A stretch of DNA of 64,000 nt from contig NZ_CP042818.1 in NCBI RefSeq assembly GCF_008153345.1, positions 2,438,501-2,502,500 of the forward strand. Direction: 5' to 3'. The translations under genes and the position numbers were made by a program. The notes beneath the pieces were generated by a model. The model did no database searches and had not been told where the DNA came from. It saw only the letters and a program-made list of their open reading frames with translations. Positions 9,157 to 17,588 of the stretch are shown here, piece after piece. Within the stretch, counting starts at the first letter, position 1; each line of letters starts with the position of its first letter. This DNA comes from Treponema phagedenis. Lineage in GTDB: Bacteria > Spirochaetota > Spirochaetia > Treponematales > Treponemataceae.

Positions 9157-9690
9157 TTATTCGGACTCGTATTGAATCAATGTCTTAATCGGTAAATCAC
9201 CGATAAGCTTTTCGTAATGCAAAAAAGGCAAGGCAATCACGCCGAAAAAACCTATAACGGTTGCGCCGCCTTCTTGCAGCATGGAGCGGGACGCATGCAG
9301 CGTTCCTCCGGTAGCAATTAAGTCATCCATCAAAAGAATCCTCTGCCCCTGAATAACATCGCTTTTATGCACCTCAACCGTTGCCTCTCCGTACTCCAAC
9401 GAATAAGAACAGGAATAGGTTTCTCCGGGAAGCTTCCCCTTCTTCCGAATGAGGATAAGCGGAATACCCAGCCGATCGGCAAAAGGTGCCGCAAAAATAA
9501 ACCCGCGCGATTCAATAGCCGCAACCGCATCAATTTTTTCACCCTTGTAGAGTGCGGCCATTTTATCAAGACAATAATGGAATACCTTCGGGTTCGTTAA
9601 AATACCGGTAATATCATAGTACAAAATTCCCTTTTTCGGGAAATCAGGCACCTTGCGGATTGCCTTATCTAATACAGGATCCAAGTTCAT
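9157..9690 (-). CDS. apt: Adenine phosphoribosyltransferase
   Basis: This 177-residue enzyme converts adenine and PRPP to AMP (purine salvage, cytoplasm). The PRPP-binding motif LLMDDLIATGGT is at residues 119-130, and DFPKKGILYYDIT at 16-28 and AIESRGFIFAAPFADRLG at 58-75 are conserved APT blocks. I chose ATG 9690 (MNLDPVLDKAIRKVPDFP): the frame is open to 9867, but the extra 59 codons cross a repeat and do not resemble the family. It is transcribed away from the adjacent DAACS symporter gene. Confidence 0.95.
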   Translation of the reverse strand: MNLDPVLDKAIRKVPDFPKKGILYYDITGILTNPKVFHYCLDKMAALYKGEKIDAVAAIESRGFIFAAPFADRLGIPLILIRKKGKLPGETYSCSYSLEYGEATVEVHKSDVIQGQRILLMDDLIATGGTLHASRSMLQEGGATVIGFFGVIALPFLHYEKLIGDLPIKTLIQYESE

Positions 9691-9739
9691 ATTCGGTATT
9701 CTACCGAGAGAGGTGCGTTTAGTCAATTGCGGGAAAGGC

Positions 9740-9955
9740 CGGTTCAGGGCTTGCGCATAAACAAAGGGCTGCCGCCCTTTGAAGCCCGCTTTCAGGTGAA
9801 GTAAAGATAGAAATTCCAAGGTTTCGCCCACACCTAATTTCCAAACGATGTTTAAAAGCATCAACACTGTTTTGTAAAATTGAAGCTTTTAAACTCGTAG
9901 GCGAACCAAAGGTGAAAATTCCAATGGTTCGCCCTTGATCAATTCCAAGTATAGT
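9740..9955. repeat. Dispersed repeat fragments (families 2 and 4)
   Basis: Bases 9748-9790 carry the family 4 hairpin AAAGGGC/GCCCTTT with flank GCTTGCGCATAAACA. Bases 9846-9897 carry a family 2 hairpin, GTTTAAAAGC (9850-9859) and GCTTTTAAAC (9885-9894), in the usual CGATG...CTCG borders. Bases 9899-9938 hold GGCGAACC/GGTTCGCC, also seen near 1590. Confidence 0.75.
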
Positions 9956-9971
9956 GATTTACATCTTTCAT

Positions 9972-10000
9972 TTGACAATAGCGGGTTTGCGGGGTATTCT
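9972..10000 (+). promoter_or_regulatory. Promoter of the symporter-desulfidase operon
   Basis: TTGACA (9972-9977), 17 bases, TATTCT (9995-10000). The AAGGAGGG ribosome site at 10007-10014 follows, leaving a very short 5' leader. This position also supports ATG 10020 over the upstream in-frame ATG at 9954. Confidence 0.7.
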
Positions 10001-10019
10001 TATTAGAAGGAGGGACGTT

Positions 10020-11207
10020 ATGTCTGGTAAATTTAAACTCGGTTTGCTCCCCAGTCTAGGGATCGGTATTGCCGCCGGTGTGCTGTTAGGACTATTGGTG
10101 CCGGCAAATGTGATGGGGGTGCTGCACAGCATAAAAGGAGTTTTGGGCTCAATAATCTTCTTTGCCGTGCCGCTGGTTATTTTCGGCTTTATTGCGCCTG
10201 CAATCTGTAACCTTAAAAACAATGCGGGAAAAATGCTCGGTGTTTTTTTAGGTTTGTCATATGTTTCTGCAGTAGGAGCATCTCTTTTTTCAGCAATCGC
10301 GGGGTATATTCTTATTCCGTTTTTACATGTGTCGAGTACGGTAGAAGGCTTAAAAGATATCCCGACCACCGCCTTTGTGCTTGATATTCCTCCGCTGATG
10401 CCGGTTATGACCGCGTTGGTAATGGCAATTCTTGTCGGTATTTCTGTTATCTGGACAAAAGCTTCCACTGTTGAAAAAGTTTTAAATGAATTTCAGGCAA
10501 TGGTGCTTGAAATAGTTAACAGAATTATTGTACCTATCTTGCCTTTTTTTATTGCAACAACATTTGCTGAACTTGCATACAGCGGCAGCTTAACCGTGCA
10601 ATTGCCGGTGTTCTTAAAAATTATTGTCATTGTTATTGTCGGGCATTTTATTTGGATGACGCTTTTATATTTAATCGGCGGACTGGTGTCAAAAAAGAAT
10701 CCGCTTGAGGTGGTAAAGCATTACGGTCCCGCATACACAACCGCAATCGGTACTATGTCAAGCGCGGCAACATTGCCGGTGGCACTTCGCTGTGCGCATA
10801 AATCAAAAGTGCTGCCTGCGGAAATTGCCGATTTTGCTATTCCGCTCGGAGCGACTACACACCTTTGCGGCTCGGTATTGACCGAAACCTTTTTCTGCCT
10901 TGTCATTTCTCAGCTTTTGTACGGTACCCTGCCTTCTATCGGCACAATGGTTTTGTTCTCGGTTCTCTTCGGTGTATTTGCTGTTGGCGCCCCCGGAGTT
11001 CCCGGCGGAACGGTTATGGCTTCCTTAGGCTTGGTTATCAGCGTGCTCGGCTTTGATCAAACGGGAACCGGTTTACTTATTGCCATTTTTGCCTTGCAGG
11101 ACAGCTTCGGCACCGCTTGTAATGTTACCGGCGACGGTGCGCTTGCCCTTATTTTACGGGGAATCTTTTATAACACGGACGGGACTCCGAAGGAGATAAA
11201 GTCATAA
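10020..11207 (+). CDS. DAACS-family sodium:amino/dicarboxylate symporter
   Basis: This 395-residue membrane protein has the dicarboxylate/amino acid:cation symporter layout: N-terminal helices (LLPSLGIGIAAGVLLGLLVP), a re-entrant serine-rich hairpin (TTAIGTMSSAATLPVALRCA near 239-258) and the C-terminal CNVTGDGALALIL ion/substrate motif near 372-384. It imports an acidic or small neutral amino acid with Na+. The cysteine desulfidase-like gene 6 bases downstream suggests cysteine or serine as substrate, echoing transporter-desulfidase pairs such as E. coli cyuPA, although that transporter belongs to another family. The pairing with substrate is inference. Confidence 0.85.
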   Translation: MSGKFKLGLLPSLGIGIAAGVLLGLLVPANVMGVLHSIKGVLGSIIFFAVPLVIFGFIAPAICNLKNNAGKMLGVFLGLSYVSAVGASLFSAIAGYILIPFLHVSSTVEGLKDIPTTAFVLDIPPLMPVMTALVMAILVGISVIWTKASTVEKVLNEFQAMVLEIVNRIIVPILPFFIATTFAELAYSGSLTVQLPVFLKIIVIVIVGHFIWMTLLYLIGGLVSKKNPLEVVKHYGPAYTTAIGTMSSAATLPVALRCAHKSKVLPAEIADFAIPLGATTHLCGSVLTETFFCLVISQLLYGTLPSIGTMVLFSVLFGVFAVGAPGVPGGTVMASLGLVISVLGFDQTGTGLLIAIFALQDSFGTACNVTGDGALALILRGIFYNTDGTPKEIKS

Positions 11208-11213
11208 AAACAT

Positions 11214-12503
11214 ATGCTTAATCAAACACGTATTGACCAATATATCAGTATTTTAAAAGAAGAGTTGGTGCCTGCACTCGGCTGTACGGAGCCTATCGCG
11301 ATTGCCTATGCCGCCGCTCATGTACGGAAGGTGCTCGGCTGTGAGCCCGATTCCATGCTCATTAAAAGCAGCGGAAATATTATTAAAAACGTTAAAGGCG
11401 TTGTGGTTCCCAATTCCGGCGGCATGAAAGGCATGGCGGCAGCGGCTGCTATCGGCGCAATGGCGGGCAATCCCGACAAGGGTTTAGAAGTGCTTTCGGA
11501 TGTTACCGAAGCGGATATTGAAAAAACTCGCCGTTTTCTTGATACTGTTCCGTGCAAAATCGAGGTGCTGGACACGCCGGCAACACTCCATTTAATTGTA
11601 GAATTTTCCGCAGGAGCCGACAGCGCTTCCGCAGAGATTATTCATCAGCACACAAATATTGTAAAACTCATAAAAAACGGCGCAGTGCTTTTTGAAAAAC
11701 CTTTTGATCCGAATGAGTCCAATGCGGCGCTTACCGACAGAAGTTGCCTTTCGGTAAAGGATATTATCGAGTTTGCAAATACGGTTGATTTAGCACTTGT
11801 AGAACCGTTGCTTGAACGGCAAATTCAGTATAACTGCGAAATCTCGGAAGAGGGCTTAAAGCATCGGTACGGCATTTCCTATGGAGCAAATCTTCTGCAA
11901 TTTGCGAAAGAAGACAATACTGTTTCTATCGCCGTAAAAGCCACGGCGGAAGCCGCCGCAGGCTCCGATGCCCGAATGAGCGGTTGTACACTTCCGGTTG
12001 TTACTAATTCCGGAAGCGGCAATCAAGGGCTTGCCGTTTCTATTCCGGTAATTGTCTATGCGCGGGAGCTTAATCTTCCTCATGAAAAGCTTTTGCGGGC
12101 ATTGCTGGTAAGTAACCTTATTGCAATTCATCAAAAGACAAAGATTGGCAGGCTTTCCGCCTACTGCGGAGCGGTAAGCGCGGGGTGCGGCAGCGGTGCA
12201 GCAATTACCTATATGAATGGCGGAACGTATAAGCAAATCTCCGATACGATTACCAATACGCTTGCCACTGTTTCGGGGATTATCTGCGACGGGGCAAAAC
12301 CTTCCTGTGCAAGTAAGATTGCAGCTTCGGTTAATGCCGCAATAGCTTCCTACCGGTTGGCAATGAAAGGAGAAGTTTTTTCAGCGGGCGACGGTATTGT
12401 GAAAGACAATGTTGAAAAAACAATTCTCGGCGTAGGCACCATTGCAAGCGAGGGAATGGTTGCAACGGATAAGACGATTCTGCACATTATGGTGGAGGAT
12501 TAG
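11214..12503 (+). CDS. CyuA/UPF0597-type L-cysteine desulfidase (serine dehydratase-like)
   Basis: This 429-residue protein belongs to the UPF0597/YhaM family related to the alpha domain of iron-sulfur L-serine dehydratase. Near the N-terminus is LGCTEPIAIAYA (about 21-32), with SGNIIKN and VVPNSGGMKG after it. The C-terminal half has NSGSGNQGL and the Cys-rich stretches YCGAVSAGCGSGA and GIICDGAKPSCA, which would provide [4Fe-4S] ligands. Characterised members cleave L-cysteine to pyruvate, ammonia and sulfide; family assignment cannot exclude serine deamination. AAGGAG is 18 bases upstream of ATG, inside the end of the symporter gene, so coupling is likely. Confidence 0.8.
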   Translation: MLNQTRIDQYISILKEELVPALGCTEPIAIAYAAAHVRKVLGCEPDSMLIKSSGNIIKNVKGVVVPNSGGMKGMAAAAAIGAMAGNPDKGLEVLSDVTEADIEKTRRFLDTVPCKIEVLDTPATLHLIVEFSAGADSASAEIIHQHTNIVKLIKNGAVLFEKPFDPNESNAALTDRSCLSVKDIIEFANTVDLALVEPLLERQIQYNCEISEEGLKHRYGISYGANLLQFAKEDNTVSIAVKATAEAAAGSDARMSGCTLPVVTNSGSGNQGLAVSIPVIVYARELNLPHEKLLRALLVSNLIAIHQKTKIGRLSAYCGAVSAGCGSGAAITYMNGGTYKQISDTITNTLATVSGIICDGAKPSCASKIAASVNAAIASYRLAMKGEVFSAGDGIVKDNVEKTILGVGTIASEGMVATDKTILHIMVED

Positions 12504-12514
12504 GCTGCCTTTTT

Positions 12515-12676
12515 GCGTGAGCGGCTTGGAGGGCGGCGAGCACTTTTTCAAAAGTGCGAAGCCGGATCGTTTGGCGGCGCCGATTTTTGCCGCCAAACAG
12601 CCGCAGCGTTAGCGGAGCCCGGAATGACGCGGCGGCACCCTTATTTTGGGACAAAATAAGGGTGCCGCACGCCCGT
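12515..12676 (+). repeat. Frame element copy A (family 1)
   Basis: Constant blocks GCGTGAG...TTGGAGGGCGGCGA, GAAGCCGGATC, AGCCGCAGCGTTAGCGGAGCC and CACGCCCGT separate three hairpins. Hairpin 1 is GCACTTTT/AAAAGTGC (12540-12557). Hairpin 2 is GTTTGGCGGC (12569-12578) and GCCGCCAAAC (12589-12598) with a 10-nt loop. Hairpin 3 is a perfect 16-bp inverted repeat (12633-12648 / 12652-12667) with a 3-nt loop. Compare the copies at 34781, 43590, 57772 and 58735, which have other stems in the same frame. Confidence 0.85.
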
Positions 12677-12765
12677 AAAATAAAAAAAGTAAAATTTTTA
12701 TAAAATTTCTCAAAAAATTTCTAAAAGAACCTTAAATTTATACAAATTACTATGATAACTATTAT

Positions 12766-12779
12766 ATTTATGGTATACT
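12766..12779 (+). promoter_or_regulatory. Extended -10 promoter of the LRR lipoprotein gene
   Basis: TGGTATACT ends at 12779 and fits an extended -10 element (TGnTATACT). The -35 region at the right distance is poor. The gene starts at 12911, leaving about 125 bases of leader. Confidence 0.4.
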
Positions 12780-12910
12780 GTACGAAAATAGCAGTGTATT
12801 TTATCAATAGTAAAGAGAGTGTGTAAAACCGCTAATACATGTTTTTGCTATTGTTTTTCAGGCTCATTCAGAAAAAATGCTCTTTTGAGCAAGGGGTAAA
12901 GAGGAGAAAA

Positions 12911-15900
12911 ATGAAAAAAACATCCATTATTTTTATCATGAGCATCAATCTGCTTTTGTTTTTTGCATGCAGACAGGGTGTCAAAACTCCGGACACAGTA
13001 GAAAATTCTTCACAAGAAGTGGCGGACTTGGCTGTTCTCTTGCAAAAGGACGAAGTGGTGTTATCATGGTCGGCCTTTCAAAATACTCATATAAGTTCCA
13101 TTGAAATTACGGTTTTTCCCGTTTCCGCAAATCGTACAGTAAAAACTCCTGCCGGTATTTTTATGACTACGGCGGATAAAGATTCCTTTCTGCTTAAAAA
13201 TTTGGAAAAAGGAAAAAAATACCGTTTTATTGTTAAAACAATTGATAAAAATTCAAATAAAAGTAAGGGAATTGAAATAGAAAAATTTATTCCGTTTGAC
13301 GCATCAGATACAACCCCGGCAGAAGAGGTTTCTGATTTAGAGATAACAGCTCTTAATAAAGCGGTTTTTTTAGCATGGAAAGATCCTGCCGAAGATGATT
13401 TGCATTCCATTCAAATCAGTTTCGTTGAAACCGCCAAAGCAAGGGACGAGCTTTCCGCAATTGTTTTCACTGTAGAACCGAAAACCGAAGGCTTTCGTAT
13501 CTCCGAGCTGGAAGGTAATAAAGAATATACATTTAATATTCAAACCATAGATAAAAACGGAAACAAAAGTAATGGAATTACCGGAAAGGCGACACCGTTT
13601 GATACACGGGAGCAATTACTGAAATTTTCCACGGTTCCCGCTGCCGAAGTATACACGAAAGAAACGGTATCTATTTCCCTTGAACTTGCTGCAAAACCTG
13701 TGAAAACTCTTAAATGGGCAAATAAATTACACGGAATTACATGGTTAAAAAACCCTAAAAACGGATATTGTATTGAGCAAAGAACACCGCCATATACTTT
13801 TACGGTGGAGAATTCCGGGGCGTATTCGGTTTTTGTCGAATATGAGGATGAAACAATTGATATTCAGTCAATCAATATAATGAATATTGATACAGAGCCT
13901 CCCTACCCTGCAAGTGATTTTACGGTAAAGTATAATTTTTCTAAAAAAGAGCTGCTATTAAATAATTTACAATATATTGATGATGGCTGCGGTGTAGATA
14001 AAGTTATTATCAAATATGATATTGAGGGAAAAAAGCAGCAAAATATTGAGCTTATCCAAGATTCCTCGCTTACAAGTTATACGATTAAAGATGTGGAACC
14101 GTCAGCCAAAGTATACAGTTTTTCAATGAAAGCTGTTGATAAACTCGGAAACGAGTCGAAGTTTACGCCTGAGCAAAAAATAACTCCCACCGAAACGGCA
14201 ACAATTGTCAATGTTGATATAGATCGAAAGAAAATAGATACTTACGATAGCAATCGGTCAGTTACGGTGGAAATTACGGGTACAAAACTTACAATGGCGG
14301 AAGAGTTAAAAATTGATGTTGAAGATATCGGCATTATTGATTGTGCTATTTTAAATGAACACCGTGCACGGGCAAAAATAACGAATATTCCTCAGGTTAA
14401 AAAAGAGTATAAAATAACTGTTCTGTTACGATCGTCCGGCTCCGCTAGCCTTGAATCGCAAAAAGAAACAAGCTTTACCGTCTGCGATCTTGCCGCTGTC
14501 AATGAAATAAAAATAACACACGCAGACGGATCAAAATTTTCTACGGATGCTTACGGTGCAATAGAATTACCGAAGGGAACCACCGGTGTGATGCAAATCC
14601 TGCTTATCGGCTCGGAACTTGATATTAAAGATACCCTGTCGGGAGTGCTTTTTAACAATAGTTATGTAAACGGAACAGTGAATAAAAATGGAACGGAATC
14701 ACTCGTTGAAATACCGCTTCCGACAGCACCGGGGACATATCAAATTCGCCCTGTTTTAAAAAGAAACACACAAGATCACTATGTTTTTGTTGCCGAAGCT
14801 ACAATTTTGCGAATATCAGGCGATGCGGTATATCAGGGAATCTTGCTTCCGGGCTATAAAAAAGCTGCAAATGAAAGCAGCGGAATAATTATCAAAGGAG
14901 AAAACTTTGATAAAATTGACACTGCTTCTCTTGATATCAGCGTTTCAGACGGTATAATTAAAAACCCGAAGCTGATTGACAGTTTTACCTTGACAGCAGA
15001 ATATCTTTTCCCCGATACAGATATGGAAGGAAAGGATATTACGGTAACAATTGATGGCACTAAAATAACGGAAAAAGTACATAGCCTGCAAATAGATGAA
15101 ACGGGAGGCGTTGTAGGAGTATTTGCTATTCCCGAAGACGGGAACCTTTTAATTCCGAACTATGTGACGGCAATTAAAAGCGGCGCATTTGAAAACCAAA
15201 CAACGCTAAAAACAATCGTCTTACCGGAATCAGTTTCTGAAATTGAAGAAAGAGCATTTTTCGGCTGTACGGCTCTACAGAGCATAGAAATTCCCGAATT
15301 TCTGCGCAATTTAGGAAAAGATGTTTTTCGCGGATGTACTGCATTGACTCAAATTGAATTGCCGAAAAATCTTGTTTCAATCGGTGATGGAGCATTCTAT
15401 TTGTGCAAATCTTTAAAAACAATTACCATACCGGAAAGTATTACCGATATCGGAAATTATGTTTTTACAGATTCAGGTGTAACCGATATTACTATACCGG
15501 AAAGAGTTACGACAATAGGCGTTTCGGCTTTTTATAATTGTGAAAATTTACAGCGTGTAAAACTCCCTCAGAATATTGCAAGTATCGGTGACAACGCATT
15601 ATACAATTGCAAATCGTTGACGTCTCTTATTTTTCCCGCTACCATCAGCAATATCACTATAGGGGAAAATGCTTTTAGCGGCTGCGAAAAATTAAAGATT
15701 TATGTACCGAGTGAAAGCATAAAAGAAAAAATGGAAAAAACCGGTGAGGGTAATCAAATTATTGTATATGCAAATTCGCAAGATGATTTTTACTTTGCCG
15801 ATAAGAACAAAACCGAACTCTTGTATATTGATCGCCAAAATCAAGAGGAAATTTTTATTCCTAAAAACGTGTGCTCAATAAAAAGCATAGCTTTTTCTGA

Positions 15901-16279
15901 AAATAAAAACTTGAAAAAGGTAATAATCCCCGCAGGAGTAACCGCCATAGAAAAAGATACGTTCAAATTCTGCACAAGCCTTGAAACAGTTAAATTACCT
16001 AACACACTTGTCTCTATTGAGCAGGGAAGCTTTTATGAGTGTGCAAAACTAAAAAACCTTGTCCTTCCGTCAGGATTAAAAAATATCGGAAAAGATGCTT
16101 TTTTCGGTTGTACCGCACTCACGCTTACGTTACCGCTAAGTATTACAGACATACAATACGGTGCGTTCGGGCACAACGAAATGAATTGGTGTAAAAACCT
16201 TATTATTCCGAGTGAACCGAAAAACCTGCTTAAACAAAAAGCTATTACAAACGGCTACTCTCCCTATCGGATAAAATAA
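12911..16279 (+). CDS. Lipoprotein with fibronectin-like domains and TpLRR (LRR_5) repeats
   Basis: This is a 1122-residue surface or periplasmic lipoprotein. The signal peptide ends LLFFAC, giving lipidated Cys20. Residues about 40-230 contain two fibronectin-III-like modules ending in the similar strings DKNSNKSKG and DKNGNKSNG, then more Ig-like modules to about 740. From about 747 to 1115 there are TpLRR/BspA repeats of the pattern L-xx-I-x-(I/L)-P-xx-(V/L)-xx-I-(G)-xx-A-F-xx-C. Proteins of this kind in Treponema (LrrA) and Tannerella (BspA) bind host matrix or other bacteria; that role here is inferred. ATG 12911 follows GAGGAG; an upstream in-frame ATG at 12839 would ruin the signal peptide. 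Confidence 0.9.
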   Translation: MKKTSIIFIMSINLLLFFACRQGVKTPDTVENSSQEVADLAVLLQKDEVVLSWSAFQNTHISSIEITVFPVSANRTVKTPAGIFMTTADKDSFLLKNLEKGKKYRFIVKTIDKNSNKSKGIEIEKFIPFDASDTTPAEEVSDLEITALNKAVFLAWKDPAEDDLHSIQISFVETAKARDELSAIVFTVEPKTEGFRISELEGNKEYTFNIQTIDKNGNKSNGITGKATPFDTREQLLKFSTVPAAEVYTKETVSISLELAAKPVKTLKWANKLHGITWLKNPKNGYCIEQRTPPYTFTVENSGAYSVFVEYEDETIDIQSINIMNIDTEPPYPASDFTVKYNFSKKELLLNNLQYIDDGCGVDKVIIKYDIEGKKQQNIELIQDSSLTSYTIKDVEPSAKVYSFSMKAVDKLGNESKFTPEQKITPTETATIVNVDIDRKKIDTYDSNRSVTVEITGTKLTMAEELKIDVEDIGIIDCAILNEHRARAKITNIPQVKKEYKITVLLRSSGSASLESQKETSFTVCDLAAVNEIKITHADGSKFSTDAYGAIELPKGTTGVMQILLIGSELDIKDTLSGVLFNNSYVNGTVNKNGTESLVEIPLPTAPGTYQIRPVLKRNTQDHYVFVAEATILRISGDAVYQGILLPGYKKAANESSGIIIKGENFDKIDTASLDISVSDGIIKNPKLIDSFTLTAEYLFPDTDMEGKDITVTIDGTKITEKVHSLQIDETGGVVGVFAIPEDGNLLIPNYVTAIKSGAFENQTTLKTIVLPESVSEIEERAFFGCTALQSIEIPEFLRNLGKDVFRGCTALTQIELPKNLVSIGDGAFYLCKSLKTITIPESITDIGNYVFTDSGVTDITIPERVTTIGVSAFYNCENLQRVKLPQNIASIGDNALYNCKSLTSLIFPATISNITIGENAFSGCEKLKIYVPSESIKEKMEKTGEGNQIIVYANSQDDFYFADKNKTELLYIDRQNQEEIFIPKNVCSIKSIAFSENKNLKKVIIPAGVTAIEKDTFKFCTSLETVKLPNTLVSIEQGSFYECAKLKNLVLPSGLKNIGKDAFFGCTALTLTLPLSITDIQYGAFGHNEMNWCKNLIIPSEPKNLLKQKAITNGYSPYRIK

Positions 16280-16280
16280 A

Positions 16281-16319
16281 AAAAAGGGTAAGATTTGATA
16301 ATCTTACCCTTTTTTTTAT
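16281..16319. terminator. Bidirectional rho-independent terminator
   Basis: AAAAAGGGTAAGATT (16281-16295) and AATCTTACCCTTTTT (16300-16314) form a perfect 15-bp stem with a TGAT loop, with A and T runs on the two sides. It lies between the converging LRR lipoprotein and HAD phosphatase genes and can serve both. Confidence 0.9.
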
Positions 16320-16330
16320 TTGCCAAACTC

Positions 16331-17155
16331 TTATAAAATATATTTTCTTATCGCTTCCGCCACACCGGATTCCTTATTTGAGGAGGTTATATGCATTGCC
16401 GCTTCTTTTGCCAAATCTCCGCCGTTTTCCATACAGAAAGATAATCCAACCGCTTTAAGCATGGAAATATCATTAACTTGATCTCCAAATGCACATATTT
16501 GATCAGGGCGTATTTTATAATAGTCACAAAGTGTCGGTATTCCCGCTCCTTTTGTAATTCCTTCTGGCATAATATCTAAAAGATAGGGCATGGAAAGCTC
16601 TCCGTTCACACCTGCAATTGCATTGATATATTTGGTAACTGTCGAAAGCTTAGACTCATTATACTCACAAATTAAAAATTTGAGGATATTTTCAAAGCCC
16701 CCGTGCCGATCCAATTCTTTTATTTCAAAAATCGGAATAGGCGTGCTCCCGCCTTGTTCTGCAAGTTTGTTATAATTGTAATAAGTTTGTACACGCTCGC
16801 TGTTCGGTGCTTTTAACAAACAGGCGGGGGTATATACCACATAATCAAGATTTTCTTCGGTAAAATACTCAAGTAATTGTTTTGCCACAGACGCCGAAAA
16901 GCTCTTCGTAAAAAGAGGTTTTTCAATGGTACCGACAAAACCTCCGTTGCAGCAAATCATGGGAGAAGTTAGATCAAGCTGACGCACATATTCTTGAACC
17001 ATTTGTATCATTCGTCCTGTTGCAATAGTAAAATCAATATTCTTTGCTTTTAATGCAGCTATGGCTTGTTTATTCTCTTCGGTAATACTTCCCTTATCAT
17101 CCAAAAGAGTTCCATCCATATCACAGACCACTAATCGAATATCAGCATTTTTCAT
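16331..17155 (-). CDS. HAD-superfamily Cof-type sugar phosphatase
   Basis: This 274-residue cytoplasmic hydrolase has HAD motif I DMDGTLLDD (residues 12-20, nucleophile Asp12), motif II around TIATGRM (40-46), and motif IV FGDQVNDISML (about 219-229). The long insertion between II and III is the C2B cap of the Cof/YbiV group, which dephosphorylates sugar phosphates or nucleotides. The exact substrate is not predictable. It is convergent with the LRR lipoprotein gene and seems monocistronic. Confidence 0.9.
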   Translation of the reverse strand: MKNADIRLVVCDMDGTLLDDKGSITEENKQAIAALKAKNIDFTIATGRMIQMVQEYVRQLDLTSPMICCNGGFVGTIEKPLFTKSFSASVAKQLLEYFTEENLDYVVYTPACLLKAPNSERVQTYYNYNKLAEQGGSTPIPIFEIKELDRHGGFENILKFLICEYNESKLSTVTKYINAIAGVNGELSMPYLLDIMPEGITKGAGIPTLCDYYKIRPDQICAFGDQVNDISMLKAVGLSFCMENGGDLAKEAAMHITSSNKESGVAEAIRKYIL

Positions 17156-17374
17156 TCAATAACCCCCAAAGAACATTTCAGCAGCTCAATATATTTATTC
17201 ATATACAGCTCCTCATCTATAGTTCCGGTATTCTATCATACAACGAATAACTATGCAAATGAGTTAATCATAAAGCTTTGCAAAGAGAGCATGCGGTAAC
17301 GGCTTTTTTTTTATTCAATTTATGTTATACTGATAGCTGATGTCAGGTATAAGGGGTAACGTATGGCAAAATAC

Positions 17375-17558
17375 TACTATAGCGTTTTTTTGATAACGCT
17401 ATCCGTTTTTGGTTTTATATGAACTGTAAAAATTTTATAAAAAAGAGTCCGTGCCCGTTCAGAGTTTGACAACGGTGGGCAATTTACCATAGGAATACTG
17501 AATTATTGTTGCCCCCTTGATTACCATATATGAAAGTTAATTACAAAACGTTATACTA
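17375..17558 (+). mobile_element. MITE copy 1 (IS630-related), with family 2 insert
   Basis: The ends TATAGCGTTTTTTT and AAAACGTTATAC are inverted and flanked by TA at both sides (17375-17376, 17557-17558). The interior has the usual AATTTTATAAAAAAGAGTCCG and TTTACCATAGGAAT blocks, but also a piece of family 2 sequence (CCGTGCCCGTTCAGAGTTT) and a shortened middle. Confidence 0.75.
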
Positions 17559-17588
17559 CAATAGCCTGACTCAATGTAAGGATGTGTG

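Noticed and set aside
9691..9867. 59-codon N-terminal extension of apt
   Set aside because: It crosses family 2 and 4 repeats and is unlike the family; ATG 9690 gives the usual length.
9968..10468. Antisense 166-codon frame over the DAACS gene
   Set aside because: Same reasoning: a shadow frame, without a promoter or ribosome site.
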